Assembly: GCF_017982655.1 (NCBI RefSeq) | Contig: NZ_JABXYX010000082.1 | Location: 1 to 35,095, forward strand | DNA from: Brasilonema sp. CT11 | Lineage (GTDB): Bacteria > Cyanobacteriota > Cyanobacteriia > Cyanobacteriales > Nostocaceae | Direction of reading: 5' to 3' | Length of the DNA stretch: 35,095 nucleotides | Shown: positions 25,882 to 34,454 of the stretch, one piece after another | Position numbering within the stretch: the stretch's first letter is position 1 | Layout: every line of letters starts with the position of its first letter | Translations under genes and position numbers: made by a program | The notes under the pieces: generated by a model | Told to the model about the DNA's origin: nothing | The model's database searches: none | The model's input: only the letters and a program-made list of their open reading frames with translations

Positions 25882-25911
25882 AGTGCGTTAGGATGAGGTT
25901 CGTAACGCACT
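25882..25911. repeat. Inverted repeat AGTGCGTTA/TAACGCACT
   Basis: A perfect 9-bp stem with a 12-base loop between the convergent universal stress protein and DUF5615 genes. There is no T tract, so it may be a dispersed repeat or a weak bidirectional terminator. Confidence 0.5.
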
Positions 25912-25946
25912 ATATGAAACTGTCTCAGTTATAAATTGTTTGATTT

Positions 25947-26282
25947 TTATAATGATGGACGGTTTACTCGAATCAATTCGCCTTTCAAGTTTTCGACTGT
26001 AGAAATAGCCGTGTTAATACGTATTGCCAATTGCTCAAAATTCCGGTCATCTGTGCAGACAACAATACCAACATGGTTTGGTTGTAAACGGTGCAGTTTG
26101 ATGTAGTCTCGACGATTTTGGGTTAGAACTACGCGGTTATTTTTCACAGCAAAAGCTAACACCTCTGGATCAGAAAACCCTGTATTCCCTGATTCCTGAA
26201 CAGTAAGAACATCGTGACCAAAAGCACGTAGTAATTCTACAACTGGTAAGGGAAATTGTTCATCCGCATAAAGACTTGCCAT
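25947..26282 (-). CDS. DUF5615 PIN-like protein (putative toxin)
   Basis: A 111-residue PIN-like protein of the DUF5615 group, the usual partner of DUF433 proteins. It begins MASLYADEQFPLPVVELL with the acidic pair Asp7-Glu8; VVLTQNRRDY (51-60) supplies the second acidic site (Asp59), where many members have TRDRDF. Such proteins are predicted RNases acting as toxins. The ATG lies three bases after the stop of the DUF433 gene, so translation is probably coupled. Confidence 0.85.
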   Translation of the reverse strand: MASLYADEQFPLPVVELLRAFGHDVLTVQESGNTGFSDPEVLAFAVKNNRVVLTQNRRDYIKLHRLQPNHVGIVVCTDDRNFEQLAIRINTAISTVENLKGELIRVNRPSL

Positions 26283-26285
26283 AGA

Positions 26286-26627
26286 TTAAATTTCTTGCTG
26301 CATTGCTTCTTCTTGCTCTCGAAGTGCTGTTTCAATTTCATCAGGATGAGCATCAGCGTAAGCCCAAACATTCACCAAATCAGCAGCACTGATATGCGGG
26401 TACATATTCAGAAGTTCAGCATCAGTTGCACCTTGATGTCGCAAACTCACGAACAGCCAAACCGGAAGGCGAGTTTTATCGATACAGGCATCTCCCCCCA
26501 TAACACCAAGTGTTTTTGTAATTCCTAGTGAACCATTGCTTAATGTTTTCGTTAATATTTGTATTGCTTCAGCTTTTTCAGTTGGCTCTAATGCTAGTAG
26601 TTCGTTTTCTAATTCTTGGACTTTCAT
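26286..26627 (-). CDS. DUF433 protein (putative antitoxin)
   Basis: A 113-residue protein. The N-terminal 35 residues form a helical segment (MKVQELENELLALEPTEKAEAI). Then comes the DUF433 winged-helix core: GVMGGDACIDKTRLPVWLFV, GATDAELLNMYPHISAADLVNVWAYADAHPDEIE. These act as DNA-binding antitoxins paired with DUF5615. The C-terminus is Glu/Gln-rich. It starts 105 bp after the end of the CHAT-associated membrane gene on the same strand. Confidence 0.85.
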   Translation of the reverse strand: MKVQELENELLALEPTEKAEAIQILTKTLSNGSLGITKTLGVMGGDACIDKTRLPVWLFVSLRHQGATDAELLNMYPHISAADLVNVWAYADAHPDEIETALREQEEAMQQEI

Positions 26628-26731
26628 AGTTAATCTCGCGTTATCAAGCGGCTTACTAAAATTTTGACTTACTCAGCAGTATTAATGTCATGCAGTATTT
26701 GATGTATCACACTCAACTGAAAACCGCCATA

Positions 26732-28150
26732 TCAGCGAAATAGGCGAAAGAAGCGGTAAAGTAGGCGAAAAACTAGAGGCAGTAAAAATGGAGCACAAAA
26801 CATCATACTCCAGAAAAAAGTTGGTGAACCGAAGAAAGAAATGTCTCTATAAGATGTAGGTTGTTTGGCGGAGATGGCTGTGGCGGTTATGCCGCTGATG
26901 GCAAGCCCGATACCTGCGAGTGCGATGGTGTTGTCTAGAGCGCGATCGCTCTTGGTTTGTTCTAAGTCAATAATACCTTGGACAGTGCTATTGAGATTTT
27001 GCAGTAAGGTTAATCCAGGGTTGAGATTCGCAAGATCTGCTTCTACTTGTCGCTGATATTTTTTTGCGTAAATTTCGCGATCGCTGAAGGTTTCTAAAAA
27101 GTTTAAATCGCTACCTACATATTTTTTTTGCATATCCGCTAAACGAGATTTGTAATTATCTAGGTTTAATTGAATTGTGCGGTTTTGATTCTCTAGATAG
27201 TTTAAAGCAATTGTATAATCAGATAAGTTAATTAAGTTAGCCGACAATGTTTCTTGTAGCTTACTAAGTTTCAGACTGTTGGTTTGCAATAGCTTTGATA
27301 ACTCACTAGTTTGCTTGATTGATGGTTGTATTTCCACATATTCTTTTTTGAGAAGTGTTTTTTGATAACGGCTTTGATAGTAAGACCAAATAACTTTGTG
27401 GCGGTATTGCCATAAGCGTATCAATTCGTAATAGACACTTTGTACCCGCTTTCTCATTTCATCGGGCGAAATGTTATCGGGAAACAACCAGATTAGGACA
27501 TGATGACTTTCTTGTCTAAACTTTTCCCAAAAATCTTTTCCATTGACACCTAAATTTTGGGGAGTGTACCACAACTCAAAAATTGTTCCTGATTCTAACT
27601 TGCCCTTGCCAATCAAATCTCGTTTCCAGTCGTAGTTGCCGACAACTTGTGTATAGCACTTCTGGGCAATCTCTTCTATTTCGGCATCAGTTTTCTGACT
27701 TGCCAATTTGCCCCAAAGTAACCAAGTTTGTCCGATTGTGCCTGTTTTTCCAGAGATGTGTTGAAGAATTTCTTGTTTAAGTTTCAGGAAGGGTTCATCT
27801 TTGATGTTTTGTCGTTCATCGTTATATCTACCGTTAGCATCTCGTTTTCCAGAGTCGTTAATCTGGAGAGCGTAAGTATCGCCGATTTGCAGGGGATAAT
27901 AGTAACCATCTAGGGGTGATGGAAATTGCCTAATTCTGGTATCGAGTAACTCGATAACATCAACGTCTATATTTTGATACTTCTGGAATTGTGTATACTT
28001 TTCCTCAAAGCTTTGTTTGTCTAAATCACCATAGATTTTTTGACAGAAATTGCGGCAGTTTTGGTCAATTTTTGACTTATCTTGTCCTAAGCCATCCTTC
28101 AAGTCATAAAGGAATAAGTCTATACTGGGATAAATAATTTCCTCTGACAT
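26732..28150 (-). CDS. Two-TM coiled-coil membrane protein of the CHAT operon
   Basis: A 472-residue protein of no family I recognise. A soluble alpha/beta-looking part (1-250; landmarks QTWLLWGKLASQ, GTIFELWYTPQN, HHVLIWLFPDNISPDEMRK) is followed by long helices with heptad-like Leu spacing (about 250-405). Two membrane segments follow (about 405-427, TIALAGIGLAISGITATAI; about 444-463, TFFWSMMFCAPFLLPLVF) and a basic aromatic tail (RLLYRFFRLFR). The layout (soluble domain, long helices, two C-terminal TMs, basic tail) is like CorA channels, but the GMN motif is absent. The ATG starts one base after the stop of the preceding 128-residue gene, and its GGGAG RBS lies inside that gene, so the two are coupled. 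Context suggests a membrane effector; function unknown. Confidence 0.75.
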   Translation of the reverse strand: MSEEIIYPSIDLFLYDLKDGLGQDKSKIDQNCRNFCQKIYGDLDKQSFEEKYTQFQKYQNIDVDVIELLDTRIRQFPSPLDGYYYPLQIGDTYALQINDSGKRDANGRYNDERQNIKDEPFLKLKQEILQHISGKTGTIGQTWLLWGKLASQKTDAEIEEIAQKCYTQVVGNYDWKRDLIGKGKLESGTIFELWYTPQNLGVNGKDFWEKFRQESHHVLIWLFPDNISPDEMRKRVQSVYYELIRLWQYRHKVIWSYYQSRYQKTLLKKEYVEIQPSIKQTSELSKLLQTNSLKLSKLQETLSANLINLSDYTIALNYLENQNRTIQLNLDNYKSRLADMQKKYVGSDLNFLETFSDREIYAKKYQRQVEADLANLNPGLTLLQNLNSTVQGIIDLEQTKSDRALDNTIALAGIGLAISGITATAISAKQPTSYRDISFFGSPTFFWSMMFCAPFLLPLVFRLLYRFFRLFR

Positions 28151-28151
28151 T

Positions 28152-28538
28152 TTATCGACTCCCAGAAATTAACTGCCAAAGCCGTTGGAAAAGGTTTTGT
28201 TTTGCTTTTGCTGCAGCAACAGAATCTTCAGCACTAAAAGTATCAATCGCTGAGTTCGTGAGTTCTTGATTCCGTTCGTTTGGCAGAGGGAGTGGCGGCA
28301 AACCTTTACTTCGTATACCAGCTTCTTGTTTCAAAGCTGTCAATTCTTGCTGGTAAGCTTCATCTAAAGGTGGATAACTTTCAGCTATAACATCGAGGTT
28401 ACCAATATTGTTTGGATTGGCTTGTAAGTTTTCGGCGATCGCATGAAGTTGCTTTTGGATATCCGCAGGCAAAGACTCATTCAGCTTGGCTAAGGCATTC
28501 AGGAAAGCGGTAATAGAAATGATATCGTTAGGTTGCAT
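28152..28538 (-). CDS. Small helical protein of the CHAT operon
   Basis: A 128-residue, mainly helical, soluble protein with no recognised domain. It begins MQPNDIISITAFLNALAKLN, has a Pro-rich middle (SKGLPPLPLPNERN) and ends in an amphipathic segment, QNLFQRLWQLISGSR. That ending resembles the N-terminal FFQRLFGSK of the CHAT protein encoded just upstream. The ATG has no clear RBS. It is separated from the CHAT gene by 160 bp filled with a dispersed repeat and is coupled to the membrane-protein gene that follows. It could be an adaptor or a protease substrate; this is inference. Confidence 0.7.
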   Translation of the reverse strand: MQPNDIISITAFLNALAKLNESLPADIQKQLHAIAENLQANPNNIGNLDVIAESYPPLDEAYQQELTALKQEAGIRSKGLPPLPLPNERNQELTNSAIDTFSAEDSVAAAKAKQNLFQRLWQLISGSR

Positions 28539-28556
28539 AAGAATTCGTGATTAATT

Positions 28557-28664
28557 AAAATCGCCCTCAGACTGGAAGTCTGGGGCTACACAAACAAAGT
28601 CCGCCTGCGCGGACTTCATTATATAGCCTGCGGAGGCAGGCTTTGTCTGTATAGCCGCGATTTC
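28557..28664. repeat. Multi-hairpin dispersed repeat bounded by AAATCGC/GCGATTT
   Basis: Inverted ends enclose three stems: CAGACTGGAAGTCTG, AAGTCCGCCTGCGCGGACTT and AGCCTGCGGAGGCAGGCT. It lies between the CHAT gene and the small helical gene and could form a structured intercistronic RNA that tunes downstream expression. Confidence 0.75.
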
Positions 28665-28698
28665 TAATCGCCAGGTATTTTTTACTAAACATTTTTTC

Positions 28699-31600
28699 CT
28701 ACGCCGGATGCTCCCCTTTAAAACAACCAGTAATTGTAAAAGCTGCCCAATAATAGGGATCATCAAAATGCTTCTGTTTCTTCTGCGCAACTTCCATCTG
28801 ACGGAATTGCCATAACTTATTTTTGACATGAGGACGGAGGGGTTTTTGATCTCGCGACAGCTTATCAAAGATAACTTTACACAATCTCTCCAGTTTATAA
28901 TCTGTGAGATTACGAAACCATTTTTTCGCTTTTGCTAAAGCAATGGCTGGTGGTTTGCCTTTCTTGAGTTGCCAGTAAAAATACATGACAAGCAAACTAC
29001 TCTCATCATCATTCACAGTCCATAAAGTGCTGAGAACGTTGCTGACACCTTGGTAAACAAATGCACTGACTAAACCAACATATTCATTTTCTATGGTTTG
29101 GTTGCCAGTTAAAGCAGTTTCGCAAGCAGAAAGGGTGACAAGCTGATAACCTGTAAAATCTATATTGCAAATTTCCTCCACCGTAAGTTTATCTTCACCA
29201 CTAAGGACAAGAGCAGATTGTTTGGGATGCTCAAAATCATAACTGCCATGTCCGGTAAAGTGAAAGATATTGTATTTATCGGCAAGAGCATCTTGTAGAG
29301 CTATTTTGGTTGCTTGTTCGCCAGAAATCCGCTTGTTGTTCGGATGGTTGAAAAGCTGGTTAATCGCAGCAGATTCGATTTCCGCATGGGGTAGGATATC
29401 AAAGCCTGCGTTGTCGGGATGTTCCACACTCAGCAGTTGGTGTGATTCCTCGTTGCTTGTTGACGAAATCTGCTGTAAATATATGCCGACTTGGGCGCTG
29501 GGTAGATAAGTAGTGGTGAAATCTTCGGGAAACAGCGCATGAAGGGGGAAGCGGTGCAAGTCGCGGTGGGGAAGCAAGATAAGATTTTGGATGGATTCGT
29601 TGTTAATTTCGTTATTAATTTCGCTGAGTATCGCTGAGATATTGAGGATATCACCAAGCTGTTTGAGCATTTGAGGCAAATTGTCACGCCAGTTGTTTTG
29701 TTGTGCAACTTGCTTATCTTCACTTTTGCCGTAATCCTCATATTGTTGATTCCATTGTTTCACCCAGGTTTTAAACTCGCGCAAAAAGAAGGGAGTCGAA
29801 ATGACGCTGGGTTGAGCAGCGTTGTGTTTGATAATAAAAGTGCTGAGGGCAAAAGGACTGAGATGCCAATAGACAACAGCAGTTGTGGGATTCGTCAGCC
29901 GTTGCATATCAGCATAACTGGGACTGAGGATTTCTTGCTTCTGGGCATCTAGAATCCAAGTGAGGTAGAGATTTTTATTTCTCTCAGCAGCTTCTAACGC
30001 CAAGACAAATTCACCATCTTCTACCAAAACATCAACCCGCATCTGCGAGAAGCCAGTAAATTCAACGATCAATTGTCGTTTCTGAAAAGAAGTCTTTTTG
30101 CTATTAAACAGGTTTGTAAAAACTTCCAACCCATGTCGCCGCCATTCCTTCGCTGCTGTAGTTTCTCCCAAAGCCAAAAGGACGCGAATCAAGTCTGGCA
30201 CAACCTTTAAATGCAACTCTGGAAAATCTGCTTCTGTGAGAGTTTTTAGCGCGTCATTGTAACTGTTGACGGCTTTGTGCCAATATCCGTGAGGACGGGA
30301 GTTTATTTGCCCTCGGAAGTAATGAGCATTACCTATCGCCAGATGCAATTTTCCCCAACCTTCTGGGTGTGTATGTTGGTGACAATACTTCAACCCTTCC
30401 TCATAGCTTGCCAATTCCCCCTCATAGCCGCGCTGGTTAAGATGGGGATTTTGTCTGGCAATTGCACTCAAGGAAGCCAGCAGGAGATCACAACTGACTG
30501 AACTTCCCGCAGCATTCCCTCGGTTTAACCAAGGTTCATGTTTGTCGGGTTTGATTTCTACAGCTTTGTCGTAGGATGCAATTGCTTCTTCACTTCGCCC
30601 TAACTTACCCAGCGCCACGCCCCGGTTATTCCAAGGTTCATGTTTGTCAAGTTTGATTTCAATTGCTCTGTCGTAGGATGCAATTGCTTCTTCATTTCGC
30701 CCTAACTTACCCAGCGCCCAACCCCTGTTGTTCCAAGCATCATGTTTGTCGGGTTTGATCAAGAGTGCTTTGTCGTAGCATGCAATTGCTTCTTCAATTT
30801 GCCCTAACTTACGCAAGGCTACACCCCGGTTGTTCCAAGCTTCATGTTTGTCGGGTTTGATTTCTACAGCTTTGTCGTAGGATGCAATTGCTTCTTCAAT
30901 TTGCCCTAAGTTATCCAACGCCACGCCCCGGTTGTACCAAGCTTCATGGTAGTCAAGTTTAAATTCAATTGCTTTGTCGTAGGATGCAATTGCTTCTTCA
31001 ATTTGCCCTAAGTTATCCAACGCCACGCCCCGGTTGTACCAAGCTTGATCATCCTTGGGTTTAATTTCTAGGGATTTGTCGAAGGATATGATTGCTTCTT
31101 CAATTTGCCCTAACTTACCCAGTGCTACGCCCTGCTCGTTCCAAGCTTCATGTTTGTCGGGTTTGATTAAGAGTGCTTTGTCGAAGGATATGATTGCTTC
31201 TTTAATTTGCCCTAACTTACTCAGTACCATGCCGCGATTGTACCAAGCTTGATGATCGTTGGATTTAATTTCTAAGGCTTTGTCGTAGGACGCAATTGCT
31301 TGTTCACTTCGCCCTAAGTTACCCAGCGCCAAGCCCCGGTTGTACCAAGCTTGATGTATGTCGGGTTTTACCTCAAGGGCTTTGTCGAAGGATGCGATCG
31401 CACCTTCAAAATTCCCTGCCATCAATTGCTCAATACCTCGGTCAAACCAAGCTTCTGCATCTTCCTCCTCTCCTTCCTTTGCGTCCTTCGCGCCTTCGTG
31501 GTTCGTTTCTCCTCCCCTCCCCAACAACCGCATCCCAATCTCACCCGCCACCTCACCCACTTGCGCGACACCCAACTCACCCAACCGCACCATAGGGGAA

Positions 31601-31902
31601 CCTAACTCTCTATTCTCAGCGCTTGATACCAGCAACCTTTCCCCAAAGCGCCGCAACCACTCCACCAAACCCGCCTGAGTGATTTTATTTGCATCCAAAA
31701 AACCCTTTACCCGTCCGCGACTCCAGCCCTCATTCACACCCGCCAGCAGTTCGAGGAACAACGCTTCATACTCAGCATCTGTCGGCTGTTTGGGTGATTC
31801 TACCTTCCTCTGTTCCCCCGTCTGAGGAGATTGCTTGCTGCCAAATAACCGCTGAAAAAACCTTTTGAGCCACTGCCAAAGTCGCCTGAGCATCTGCCGC
31901 AC
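28699..31902 (-). CDS. CHAT-domain protease-like protein with nine TPRs
   Basis: A 1067-residue protein joining TPR repeats to a C-terminal CHAT (caspase-HetF-associated TPR) domain. An N-terminal basic aromatic amphipathic helix (LRRLWQWLKRFFQRLFGSK, about 5-23) could bind membrane. A helical domain (about 40-130) and a charged linker come next. Nine 34-residue TPRs (about 149-455, pattern AWYNRGVALGKLGQIEEAIASYDKALEIKPDKH) and a decayed tenth precede a helical middle region. The CHAT domain has the catalytic pair His885 (HFTGHG) and Cys927 (LSACETA), so it should be an active cysteine protease. The start is GTG (31902) or ATG (31893); neither has a good RBS. It begins 39 bp after hemW, same strand. 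TPRs probably sense a partner and CHAT cleaves a target; the downstream genes are candidates. Confidence 0.93.
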   Translation of the reverse strand: MRQMLRRLWQWLKRFFQRLFGSKQSPQTGEQRKVESPKQPTDAEYEALFLELLAGVNEGWSRGRVKGFLDANKITQAGLVEWLRRFGERLLVSSAENRELGSPMVRLGELGVAQVGEVAGEIGMRLLGRGGETNHEGAKDAKEGEEEDAEAWFDRGIEQLMAGNFEGAIASFDKALEVKPDIHQAWYNRGLALGNLGRSEQAIASYDKALEIKSNDHQAWYNRGMVLSKLGQIKEAIISFDKALLIKPDKHEAWNEQGVALGKLGQIEEAIISFDKSLEIKPKDDQAWYNRGVALDNLGQIEEAIASYDKAIEFKLDYHEAWYNRGVALDNLGQIEEAIASYDKAVEIKPDKHEAWNNRGVALRKLGQIEEAIACYDKALLIKPDKHDAWNNRGWALGKLGRNEEAIASYDRAIEIKLDKHEPWNNRGVALGKLGRSEEAIASYDKAVEIKPDKHEPWLNRGNAAGSSVSCDLLLASLSAIARQNPHLNQRGYEGELASYEEGLKYCHQHTHPEGWGKLHLAIGNAHYFRGQINSRPHGYWHKAVNSYNDALKTLTEADFPELHLKVVPDLIRVLLALGETTAAKEWRRHGLEVFTNLFNSKKTSFQKRQLIVEFTGFSQMRVDVLVEDGEFVLALEAAERNKNLYLTWILDAQKQEILSPSYADMQRLTNPTTAVVYWHLSPFALSTFIIKHNAAQPSVISTPFFLREFKTWVKQWNQQYEDYGKSEDKQVAQQNNWRDNLPQMLKQLGDILNISAILSEINNEINNESIQNLILLPHRDLHRFPLHALFPEDFTTTYLPSAQVGIYLQQISSTSNEESHQLLSVEHPDNAGFDILPHAEIESAAINQLFNHPNNKRISGEQATKIALQDALADKYNIFHFTGHGSYDFEHPKQSALVLSGEDKLTVEEICNIDFTGYQLVTLSACETALTGNQTIENEYVGLVSAFVYQGVSNVLSTLWTVNDDESSLLVMYFYWQLKKGKPPAIALAKAKKWFRNLTDYKLERLCKVIFDKLSRDQKPLRPHVKNKLWQFRQMEVAQKKQKHFDDPYYWAAFTITGCFKGEHPA
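30530..31450 (-). repeat. 102-bp tandem repeats encoding TPRs
   Basis: Nine 102-bp units with a strongly conserved block (GATGCAATTGCTTCTTCAAT and close variants on the plus strand). Neighbouring units are close enough for slippage or recombination to change repeat number. The repeats are coding and are not a CRISPR array. Confidence 0.85.
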
Positions 31903-31941
31903 TTGTGTATCGCATTTATCTTGTATTCTAGCGATTTCACT

Positions 31942-33126
31942 TCATTCTCCCAACTCCTTAAACAACTTCGCCAACACTACATTAGAGAACAAAAACCCCT
32001 TGGGATCAGTCAACCGCAACCTTTGTTGCACAACTTCCACCCAACCTTTCTCAAAGTATGGTTGCAAACACTCGTGAATCTTCTCTACCTTCTGTTCCCC
32101 AAACTGTTCCGCCAAAACTGTCAAACTCACACCTTCTGCCAAACGCAACCCCAACATCAAAGTTTCTAATAAAACTTCATCTGGTGATGTGACTTCGCAA
32201 TCAATTACACCGCCATCTTGTACCCACTGATAATACTCCTTCGTTTTACGCGGACGGGTGAAGCGTTTTCCTTCTACGTAACTTGCAGCACCCATACCAA
32301 AGCCATAATACGGGCGATTTTCCCAATACACTCGATTATGGCGACACTGATGTCCGGGCTGTGCATAGTTGGAAATTTCATAATGTTCGTAACCAGCACC
32401 CGTCAAAATTTGCTGTGCCATACGGTACATTTTGACTGTAGTTTCATCAGTTGGTAAAGGTTGATCCCCGGCTTTGTAGTAACGACCAAAAGCAGTTCCA
32501 GGCTCAATCGTAAGGTCGTATATTGATATATGCGTGGGTGCTATAGCAACCGCTTTTTCTAAAGACTCCTGCCACCTATCTAAAGTCTGATGCGGTAAAC
32601 CCGAAATTAAGTCTATACTGAATTCGGAAATTATCACCTGCCGAATTAAGTCTACAGCTGCGAATATATCAGAGACGGAGTGCGATCGCCCACAAGCTTG
32701 CAATAAGTCTTCTTGAAACGCTTGTACACCTAAACTTATCCGATTTACCCCTGCGCGGCGGTAACCTTGTAAGTGTACCAAATCAAAGGTACCTGGGTCC
32801 ATTTCCATCGAAATTTCTGCCCCAGCAGATACACCAAACCGATTGTCAAGCGCTTCCAATATCCGTCCTAACTGTTCTGTAGACAAAAGAGAAGGAGTTC
32901 CACCGCCAAAGAAAATTGTTATCAATGGTTGAGCTAGGGCAGGCGTGATGGCAATTTCTTGACATAGCACATTAACATATTGGGAGATAGTGCCAGATGT
33001 TTCACCTCGCAAACGCTCCCCCACAACGGATACAGGGAAATCACAGTAAAAACATCGCCTTCTACAAAAGGGAATATGAATGTAAGCAGAACTGGGAATG
33101 CTAGAAGTGGAAACTTTTTGAATCAT
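31942..33126 (-). CDS. hemW: Radical SAM haem chaperone HemW (HemN-like)
   Basis: A 394-residue radical SAM protein. The Fe-S motif is CRRRCFYC (Cys21, Cys25, Cys28) with Phe before the last Tyr-Cys; GGGTPS (74-79) contacts SAM. ISLGVQAFQ and DLISGLPHQT are core HemN/HemW motifs. The length and the lack of the extra N-terminal part of true HemN favour HemW, which binds haem and delivers it to respiratory proteins; HemN (coproporphyrinogen dehydrogenase) is longer. The ATG at 33126 has a poor RBS. The CHAT gene follows after 39 bp; no functional link is evident. Confidence 0.88.
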   Translation of the reverse strand: MIQKVSTSSIPSSAYIHIPFCRRRCFYCDFPVSVVGERLRGETSGTISQYVNVLCQEIAITPALAQPLITIFFGGGTPSLLSTEQLGRILEALDNRFGVSAGAEISMEMDPGTFDLVHLQGYRRAGVNRISLGVQAFQEDLLQACGRSHSVSDIFAAVDLIRQVIISEFSIDLISGLPHQTLDRWQESLEKAVAIAPTHISIYDLTIEPGTAFGRYYKAGDQPLPTDETTVKMYRMAQQILTGAGYEHYEISNYAQPGHQCRHNRVYWENRPYYGFGMGAASYVEGKRFTRPRKTKEYYQWVQDGGVIDCEVTSPDEVLLETLMLGLRLAEGVSLTVLAEQFGEQKVEKIHECLQPYFEKGWVEVVQQRLRLTDPKGFLFSNVVLAKLFKELGE

Positions 33127-33265
33127 CTTAATAAAGATTTAAATTGTGTTTGACACAATGACAAATTTACCCAAATTATGTCATTTATATTTTTTTATCG
33201 TTTTACAACAAAAAGATGAAAAAGATAAAGCATAAAAGTCTTTAGTTATAATGATTGCAGATGTT

Positions 33266-33289
33266 GTCATACTAAGCGCTTAGTATGAC
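33266..33289. promoter_or_regulatory. Perfect 24-bp palindrome in the hemW/PIN divergent promoter region
   Basis: Half-site GTCATACTAAGC followed by its exact complement. It lies 140 bp before the hemW start and 89 bp before the PIN-protein ATG, in AT-rich sequence. Possibly an operator for a dimeric regulator acting on one or both genes; a dispersed repeat is the alternative. Confidence 0.5.
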
Positions 33290-33377
33290 TGTAGATGCTG
33301 AGAAATTTCCACAACCGAGGAAACAAAAAATACTTGAGTTTTTCAATTAACTACAGTTGCAGGAAAGCCATACAACA

Positions 33378-34454
33378 ATGTTTGATGCCATTATTATTTT
33401 CTCATTCATCCTGGCAGCGGCGGGCGTAGGTTACTACAGCACGGATCTGTTACCTACTGCGGCACTATCCAAAGTTTCTAACATGGAAGCTTTACGCCTG
33501 GTTGTCGCTATTTTTGCCAGCATCTTTGGAGGTGCGATTGGATTAAGTTTCCAAACAGCATATCGTCGCTTGGAGGCTAAAGTCCGAGAACTACCACTTG
33601 AAATTATTTTAACTCGTGCCATTGGATTAGTCATTGGACTATTGATAGCAAACTTAATGCTTGCGCCTCTGTTTTTGCTACCAATTCCAGCAGATTTTAG
33701 TTTTATAAAACCGCTGGTTGCTGTTGTTGGTAGTATCATACTGTCCTACACTGGTATGAATTTAGCAGATAGCCACGGACGTGGATTATTAAGGTTGATT
33801 AATCCCAGTACTGTGGAAACAATGGTTGTGGAAGGAACTCTCAAACCTGCCAACACTAAAGTTGTAGACACCAGTTGTATTATTGATGGTCGCATTGAAA
33901 CACTGCTAGAAACTGGATTTTTAGAAGGACAAATTATCGTGCCGCAGTTTGTCTTGCAAGAGTTGCAACAAGTAGCAGATGCAAACAAAGATCTAAAGCG
34001 AGTACGCGGAAGACGAGGACTAGAAATTCTCAACAGAATTCGGGCAGCATATCCTGAACGTATCCTGATCAACTCAGCTGATTATGAGGATATTACCACA
34101 GTTGATGCTAAACTAGTGCGTTTTGCTCAAGAAATCAACGCTACACTGCTAACCAATGACTACAACTTATCCAAAGTTGCTAGCGTCCAAAAAGTACCTG
34201 TATTGAATGTTAACGATTTGGTGAACGCAGTGCGTCCTACCTATCTACCTGGTGACAACATTGATCTTAAGATTCTCAAAGAAGGTAAAGAACCCAGTCA
34301 AGGCATTGGCTATTTAAATGATGGCACAATGGTTGTCGTTGAGGAAGGTAGCAGCTATGTAGGAAACGAACTCCGAGTCGTTGTTACAAGTGCTTTACAG
34401 ACTTCCGCAGGAAGAATGATTTTCGCTAAGCCGCAAGCTTCAGCATTGGCATGA
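33378..34454 (+). CDS. YacL-like membrane protein with PIN and TRAM domains
   Basis: A 358-residue protein. Four N-terminal membrane segments (about 1-145: MFDAIIIFSFILAAAGVG..., EALRLVVAIFASIFGGAIGL, IGLVIGLLIANLMLAPLFLL, LVAVVGSIILSYTGM) precede a PIN nuclease domain. The PIN domain starts VVDTSCIIDGRIE, with further acids in VLQELQQVAD, TTVDAKLV and LLTNDYNL. A C-terminal TRAM domain (about 285-350, VVVEEGSSYVGNELRVVVTSAL) should bind RNA. The ATG at 33378 has AGGAAAG upstream; a TTG at 33357 would add seven residues. The family is conserved in cyanobacteria and Firmicutes; in Bacillus YacL is linked to ribosomal RNA handling (family knowledge). Its stop overlaps the next gene's ATG. Confidence 0.92.
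   Translation: MFDAIIIFSFILAAAGVGYYSTDLLPTAALSKVSNMEALRLVVAIFASIFGGAIGLSFQTAYRRLEAKVRELPLEIILTRAIGLVIGLLIANLMLAPLFLLPIPADFSFIKPLVAVVGSIILSYTGMNLADSHGRGLLRLINPSTVETMVVEGTLKPANTKVVDTSCIIDGRIETLLETGFLEGQIIVPQFVLQELQQVADANKDLKRVRGRRGLEILNRIRAAYPERILINSADYEDITTVDAKLVRFAQEINATLLTNDYNLSKVASVQKVPVLNVNDLVNAVRPTYLPGDNIDLKILKEGKEPSQGIGYLNDGTMVVVEEGSSYVGNELRVVVTSALQTSAGRMIFAKPQASALA

Noticed and set aside
30530-31450. Regular repeats that might suggest a CRISPR array
   Set aside because: The 102-bp period is fully coding and translates into 34-residue TPRs; there are no unique spacers.
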